NCBI GenBank assembly: GCA_963169225.1
Contig: CAUJDH010000013.1
Span: forward strand, 1-32,993
Reading direction: 5' to 3'
DNA: 32,993 nt
Origin: Actinomycetota bacterium
GTDB taxonomy: Bacteria > Actinomycetota > Actinomycetes > S36-B12 > UBA10799
Positions 25,862 to 32,993 of the stretch are shown piece by piece; the stretch's first letter is position 1; every line of letters begins with the position of its first letter. Under the pieces are notes generated by a model. It saw only the letters and a list, made by a program, of their open reading frames with translations, ran no database searches and was not told the origin of the DNA. Made by a program: the position numbers and the translations under genes.

Positions 25862-26398
25862 ATGTCTGCTAGCCAGATTCCCAACGGGCAGATTATTGTG
25901 CGGCCAGCCCGCACCTCCGACGTCGAAGTTGTTCGACGTTTCATTGATCTCTATTCCAATGACCGCATCTTGTTGACCAAAGCAACGGTTGCGCTTTATG
26001 AAGATGTGCAGGAATTCGTTGTAGCCGAAATCGTCGCGGACGATGGCGAATCAAAGGTGGTTGGTTGCGGAGCGCTCCACGTTATTTGGCAGGACCTAGC
26101 AGAGGTTCGAACCATAGCCACGGACCCCGAGTTCACCGGACGGGGAATCGGGGCCGCAATCCTTACTCGATTGCTAGAGAACGCGCGCGAAGTCGGGGTG
26201 GAACGTGTTTTCGTTCTGACTTTCGAGGTCGACTTCTTTTCGCGCTTCGGGTTCACCGAACTTGAAGGCACACCCGTTGAGCCGGGTGTCTACGAAGAGA
26301 TCCTCAAGTCCTACGACGAAGGTGTGGCCGAGTTCCTCGAACTTGATCGAGTGAAGCCCAACACCCTCGGCAACACCCGCATGCTCAAAGTTTTCTAG
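25862..26398 (+). CDS. argA: GNAT amino-acid N-acetyltransferase, Rv2747-like N-acetylglutamate synthase
   Basis: The ATG follows the coaX stop with no gap. The 178-residue product is a single GNAT domain: IIVRPARTSDVEVVR at the start, VVGCGALHVIWQDLAEVRTIA, the acetyl-CoA loop TGRGIGAAIL, and VFVLTFEVDFFSRFGFTELEGTPV. From memory this is close throughout to mycobacterial Rv2747, a short ArgA that acetylates glutamate (or glutamine) to begin arginine synthesis; the YxKxVxxxLGNxRML-like C-terminus (VKPNTLGNTRMLKVF) also agrees. Its position behind coaX, away from other arg genes, is unusual. It ends three bases from the convergent pirin stop. Confidence 0.87.
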   Translation: MSASQIPNGQIIVRPARTSDVEVVRRFIDLYSNDRILLTKATVALYEDVQEFVVAEIVADDGESKVVGCGALHVIWQDLAEVRTIATDPEFTGRGIGAAILTRLLENAREVGVERVFVLTFEVDFFSRFGFTELEGTPVEPGVYEEILKSYDEGVAEFLELDRVKPNTLGNTRMLKVF

Positions 26399-26401
26399 TA
26401 C

Positions 26402-27370
26402 TTAGGTGTGCGGGATCGGTACGTGCCCCATGCGTCCTTTTTGGAAGTCTTCCATCGCCTCGATCACCTCTTCGCGTGTATTCATGACGAAGGGGCCGTA
26501 GTGAGCGATTGGTTCGCGCAGTGGCTTTCCACCAAGGACCAGGATCTCCAGCGCATTGGTCGGACCCTCTTGTTTCGCGGCGGCCTTGACTCGAATTGAG
26601 TCGCCTTGACCAAACAAAGCCAGCTGGTGATCGGCAATTCGCGCGGGATGAACTCCGCCGCCGACTTCTCCCTGACCAGTAAGGACGTAGACCATAGCGT
26701 TGAACTCAGGATTCCAGGGCAGTACCAATTCGGCGCCCGGTGACACTGTTGCGTGAGCGTAGGTGATGGGCGTGCGAGTTTGACCAGGTCCCTCATAGCC
26801 AGCGAGGTCGCCGGCAATCAGTCGAACCAATGCACCGCCGTCATCTGAAGCCAACATCTTGACCGAGTCGGCGGTGATGTCCTGGTACTGGGCGGGGGTT
26901 CGTTTGAGTTCGCGTGGCAGGTTCACCCACAATTGAACGCCATGAAACAGTCCACCAGAAGCCACGAGTGACTCTGGTGGTTTCTCGATATGGAGGATTC
27001 CGTCGCCGGCCGTCATCCATTGAGTGGAGCCGTCTTTGATCAGACCGCCACCACCGATTGAGTCGCTGTGTTCCATTGCGCCGTCGATCATGTAGGTGAC
27101 AGTCTCGAAGCCACGGTGTGGGTGCCAGGGTGTTCCTTTGGGTTCGCCTGGGGCGTATTCGACCTCACCCATTTGATCCATAAGTAGAAACGGATCCGCC
27201 TGTGCCATCGTGACCGCGCCGGGGAAGGGGCGGTTAACGGGGAAGCCTTCGCCCTCAAAAGTTTTGACGGCGGTGGTTACCGAAAGCACATGTCGCTCGG
27301 AGGCCAGCGCAGAGTCGATTCGGGGGATGCGTGGGAGCACCAAAATGTCGGATGGAGTTACTGCAGGCAT
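26402..27370 (-). CDS. Pirin family protein (metal-binding bicupin)
   Basis: The product has 322 residues, with GGGAGG six bases before the ATG. The N-terminal cupin holds the metal site His83, His85 in WHPHRGFETVTY, and His127, Glu129 in MTAGDGILHIE, matching the four ligands of pirins. PRELKRTPAQYQDI and the second cupin with GEVGGGVHPARIADHQLALFGQG follow. Bacterial pirins include quercetinase-like enzymes and redox or transcription modulators, so the function stays open. It is convergent with argA and divergent from pgm, with a palindrome-rich 166-base gap upstream. Confidence 0.92.
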   Translation of the reverse strand: MPAVTPSDILVLPRIPRIDSALASERHVLSVTTAVKTFEGEGFPVNRPFPGAVTMAQADPFLLMDQMGEVEYAPGEPKGTPWHPHRGFETVTYMIDGAMEHSDSIGGGGLIKDGSTQWMTAGDGILHIEKPPESLVASGGLFHGVQLWVNLPRELKRTPAQYQDITADSVKMLASDDGGALVRLIAGDLAGYEGPGQTRTPITYAHATVSPGAELVLPWNPEFNAMVYVLTGQGEVGGGVHPARIADHQLALFGQGDSIRVKAAAKQEGPTNALEILVLGGKPLREPIAHYGPFVMNTREEVIEAMEDFQKGRMGHVPIPHT

Positions 27371-27393
27371 GACAACCTCCCAGGGCTAGTTTT

Positions 27394-27460
27394 CTATCTG
27401 CCAATAGCTTCTCACAATTTGGTAGATATATCAACCTTTTATTTTTGGTCAGGCAGATAG
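27394..27460. promoter_or_regulatory. Palindrome-rich divergent control region, pirin/pgm
   Basis: CTATCTGCC (27394-27402) and GGCAGATAG (27452-27460) form a perfect 9-base inverted repeat. Between them lies a second, compact palindrome GGTAGATATATCAACC (27421-27436), symmetric at 14 of 16 positions around GATATATC. The latter has the size and AT-rich centre typical of MarR-family sites. It is 51 bases upstream of the pirin ATG. A third palindrome, GTTCGCGAAC (27511-27520), lies 16 bases before the pgm ATG. The regulator is not encoded in the window. Confidence 0.45.
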
Positions 27461-27536
27461 GCCCCAATCGGCCCATTGAGCGGTCAATGGGTTAGTTCGG
27501 CATGCGCCAAGTTCGCGAACACGGCAAGATCGGAGC

Positions 27537-29180
<1,644 letters not shown>

Positions 29181-29188
29181 GGTTTCCG

Positions 29189-29980
29189 TTAGTTCAATCC
29201 TTGACTCAGAATGGCCAATGCTGCTTGACCTTGTTGTCTATGTGTCTCGGACAGAGGCTTCCAATACGGGGAGCTAGCGGGAAGTTGCCTAGCCAATATA
29301 AGGACTCGGCTTCGATCTGACCCGGTGAAGCTTTTGCGGTCGGCTCTAGGATCCTCGATGCAGGCTAGAAGGACAGCAGCGTCTGTTAGATGTCGTCCTG
29401 GGTCACGTGAATCTGCTCTATATGCGGCGGCCTTAAGCAGTGCGGCCCCGAAAGCGGATGGAACGCTCAGAGTTGTAATGCGCCCAGGGTTGATTTCTAG
29501 TTCCGCATTGATAGTTCGGTTGAGAGCCTGTGTTCCACCTTCAATTGCAACCATTTTCCTTCCTTCAAGTTTCTCAACTTGTCGCGGTGCGGAATGGTCG
29601 GCAATGAGTACATCGACAATGTCGAACGGTGTAGCAACAATAGAGTGAACTCCGGCTTTGGATTTGGCGCGACGATATCGGTGTGCGGTTTCGTTCTTGT
29701 CGTCGAGAGAAGGAGTGAGTTCGTATCCGAGTCTCTTGAGAACCTTTGCGGCTTGTGTAGGTCGCCCACGTCGAGTTTCAATGTGCAAAACCACATCGAC
29801 ATCGTTAGTGGGGCGAAGGCTCGCAACACCGTTATGTATGGCGTGCAATTGAGTCATGAGACCGCCCACCAGGGTCCAATTTTGGTGGGCAAATGCCGCT
29901 TCGATTTCTGCCACATTTGGCCATGGATCTAACCAGCCACCCGGTGGCGAATCGACCGAAATTGTTGGACGACTACTCAT
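29189..29980 (-). CDS. Nucleotidyltransferase-fold protein, AbiEii/MenT-like (putative toxin)
   Basis: This is a 263-residue protein from the ATG at 29980, which overlaps the stop of the upstream helix-turn-helix gene by eight bases. The DNA-polymerase-beta-type nucleotidyltransferase core is visible. LVGGLMTQLHAIH has GG at 39-40, and TNDVDVVL has Asp60 and Asp62. A third carboxylate, Asp123, is in DIVDVLIAD. ALLKAAAYRADSRDPGRHLTD (in parts: ALLKAAAYRA, DPGRHLTDAAVLL) resembles the K-x-R/D helix of AbiEii proteins. Size, order and overlap fit the second gene of AbiE/MenAT toxin-antitoxin pairs, whose toxins modify tRNA or GTP-linked targets. Toxicity is inference; a standalone sugar or RNA nucleotidyltransferase remains possible. 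Confidence 0.7.
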   Translation of the reverse strand: MSSRPTISVDSPPGGWLDPWPNVAEIEAAFAHQNWTLVGGLMTQLHAIHNGVASLRPTNDVDVVLHIETRRGRPTQAAKVLKRLGYELTPSLDDKNETAHRYRRAKSKAGVHSIVATPFDIVDVLIADHSAPRQVEKLEGRKMVAIEGGTQALNRTINAELEINPGRITTLSVPSAFGAALLKAAAYRADSRDPGRHLTDAAVLLACIEDPRADRKSFTGSDRSRVLILARQLPASSPYWKPLSETHRQQGQAALAILSQGLN

Positions 29981-30626
29981 GGAAGTTTTCCAAGGCAGTC
30001 GCCAGGGCGTTGAGGCCTGCGTTCCGTTCGCGCATGTCAAGCGATTCCGCAAGGTCAAGTGCAGTTGCGATCACAATGTTCTTGCCGTTGATCAAGGTTG
30101 ATTCACTAATCACTCGAAGTGTGACGTTCCCCCTTCTTGTTTCAATGAGTGAAAATTGTTCCACGAGCCGACCTAGGTGGGTTTCTGAGATGTAACCAGA
30201 AACATCTTGTTGTTGAACGAGTCCCAGCAACTGTTCCGCTTGTGACGAATCGATGATTGCAGAACGAATTTCATCTAAGGAGCTGGCGTGCGCAGTGAAT
30301 TCTTGTCTGGCAGCTCGGTTCCGGGTGAGGGCAACAAGTTCCTCTGCGTTTATTGACCTGAGTCGCTTGTGAAGTCGGGAAAGCTGGCTAGCGCCGAGGC
30401 GTGACGCATCTTGTTCTGACAGTAGATCGATGGCTGCCCAAGCAGTTTCCTGGGACCAAGCTCGAGCCCGGTTGGCATTGCGCTTAGCAAGGAACTGTTC
30501 GACAGAAGTAGCATCGACCACACCGCGAGCGGCGTAGTCAATCTCACCTTCGAGGGCTAGGCGGCGAACTTGCTTGGTCGTCACCCCAAGACGAGCAGCG
30601 GCAGCCGACACCTCCATAAGCTCCAT
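29973..30626 (-). CDS. Helix-turn-helix protein, partner of the nucleotidyltransferase (putative antitoxin)
   Basis: The product is 217 residues from the ATG at 30626; 30617 (ATG, GGAG close upstream) and 30662 (TTG) are alternatives. The N-terminus is an excisionase/MerR-like winged helix: VSAAAARLGVTTKQVRRLALEG, then a wing and VVDATSVEQFLAKR. The rest is mainly helical (SQETAWAAIDLLSEQD, LSRLHKRLRSINAEELV) and ends in a mixed region with IETRRGNVTLRVISES before LDLAESLDMRERN. I do not recognise that C-terminal part. Gene order, overlap with the nucleotidyltransferase, and an inverted repeat at the promoter suggest an autoregulating antitoxin. Confidence 0.65.
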   Translation of the reverse strand: MELMEVSAAAARLGVTTKQVRRLALEGEIDYAARGVVDATSVEQFLAKRNANRARAWSQETAWAAIDLLSEQDASRLGASQLSRLHKRLRSINAEELVALTRNRAARQEFTAHASSLDEIRSAIIDSSQAEQLLGLVQQQDVSGYISETHLGRLVEQFSLIETRRGNVTLRVISESTLINGKNIVIATALDLAESLDMRERNAGLNALATALENFHE

Positions 30627-30627
30627 A

Positions 30628-30659
30628 ACAGATAGAGTCTCATAAGGGACATTATCTGT
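30628..30659. promoter_or_regulatory. Inverted repeat at the start of the HTH/nucleotidyltransferase module
   Basis: ACAGATA (30628-30634) and TATCTGT (30653-30659) are a perfect 7-base inverted repeat with an 18-base spacer, directly in front of the ATG at 30626. A GATAAT hexamer on the minus strand (30656-30651) could be the -10 box, so a protein bound here would block the promoter. If translation begins at the TTG at 30662 the repeat lies inside the coding region instead. Confidence 0.45.
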
Positions 30660-30708
30660 CAAACCAAGTAACGCACTTCACGGGAACAAAAAGCCACGCG
30701 GTTTAGTT

Positions 30709-30758
30709 ACCTATAGGTGACCCCGAGGGGTGGTTACTGGTTAGAGTGGGGAATCTAA
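30709..30758. promoter_or_regulatory. Palindromes upstream of clpC
   Basis: ACCTATAGGT (30709-30718) is a perfect 10-base palindrome, extended with one mismatched pair to GT and AC. Further on, TTAGA (30741-30745) and TCTAA (30754-30758) flank an 8-base spacer, 18 bases before the clpC ATG. I do not see the GTTCGC/GCG-type site expected for ClgR, the usual clpC activator in actinobacteria. Which element controls clpC is unknown. Confidence 0.35.
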
Positions 30759-30776
30759 ACGAAACGGAGTGTGCTT

Positions 30777-32993
<2,217 letters not shown>

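Noticed and set aside
27511-27520. GTTCGCGAAC before pgm as an SOS (LexA) box
   Set aside because: The actinobacterial LexA site has the half-sites in the opposite order (CGAAC-N4-GTTCG), so this palindrome does not match it.
30721-30730. CCCCGAGGGG in front of clpC as a terminator
   Set aside because: The two-base loop cannot form a stable hairpin of this kind and no T-run follows.

Overview
This window looks like chromosomal DNA from an actinobacterium (Actinomycetota, class Actinomycetes) of moderate base composition; by eye the G+C is in the mid-50s percent, but I did not compute it. The lineage call rests on gene content and order. There is the run ppa / dacB - zinc protease - tilS - hpt - ftsH - folE - folP - folB - folK - DUF3180, followed by a DUF2520 protein, panC, nadB, nadC and coaX, with clpC further on. 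There are also an Rv2747-type N-acetylglutamate synthase, an Rv2466c-type DsbA-fold protein, a fused ECF transporter of the Rv2326c type, and many GTG and TTG starts. The stretch is gene-dense and mostly housekeeping. I see no insertion sequence, prophage or CRISPR array.

Layout. Positions 1-1065 (minus strand) hold the N-terminal part of a signalling-type P-loop ATPase, cut by the window edge, and a tRNA-Thr(CGU); two copies of a palindrome lie between them. Positions 1264-4362 (plus) hold a tight four-gene cluster: an exported glycine-rich protein, a ketopantoate-reductase-family enzyme (panE), an exported glutamine-amidotransferase-like protein and a small cysteine-rich DUF5522 protein. 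Positions 4431-7163 hold a TPP riboswitch controlling a fused S-component/double-ATPase ECF transporter plus its EcfT subunit, evidently a thiamine or thiamine-precursor importer. Positions 7232-10252 (minus) hold an MFS transporter with a long charged tail, a DsbA-fold protein and inorganic pyrophosphatase.

Positions 10381-19514 (plus) form the conserved core: the cell-wall enzyme DacB, a zincin, tRNA-Ile lysidine synthetase, Hpt, FtsH, the folate enzymes FolE/FolP/FolB/FolK and a DUF3180 membrane protein. A lone NuoD-like gene (19518-20684) points the other way. Positions 20767-26398 (plus) hold a translationally overlapping cofactor run: DUF2520 Rossmann protein, panC, nadB, nadC, coaX and an argA-type acetyltransferase. 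This joins pantothenate/CoA synthesis to NAD synthesis, but panD and nadA are absent from the run.

Positions 26402-30626 form a more variable block between coaX and clpC, where many actinobacteria carry lysS and lsr2. It has a pirin, a phosphoglucomutase with a palindrome-rich divergent promoter region, and a two-gene helix-turn-helix plus nucleotidyltransferase module that resembles an AbiE/MenAT-type toxin-antitoxin pair. From 30777 to the right edge runs clpC, cut before its C-terminus.

The best candidates for something new are the HTH/nucleotidyltransferase pair with its own inverted repeat, the lone NuoD-like gene inside the folate/pantothenate cluster, the exported amidotransferase-like protein grouped with panE, and the paired palindromes in front of the edge ATPase.
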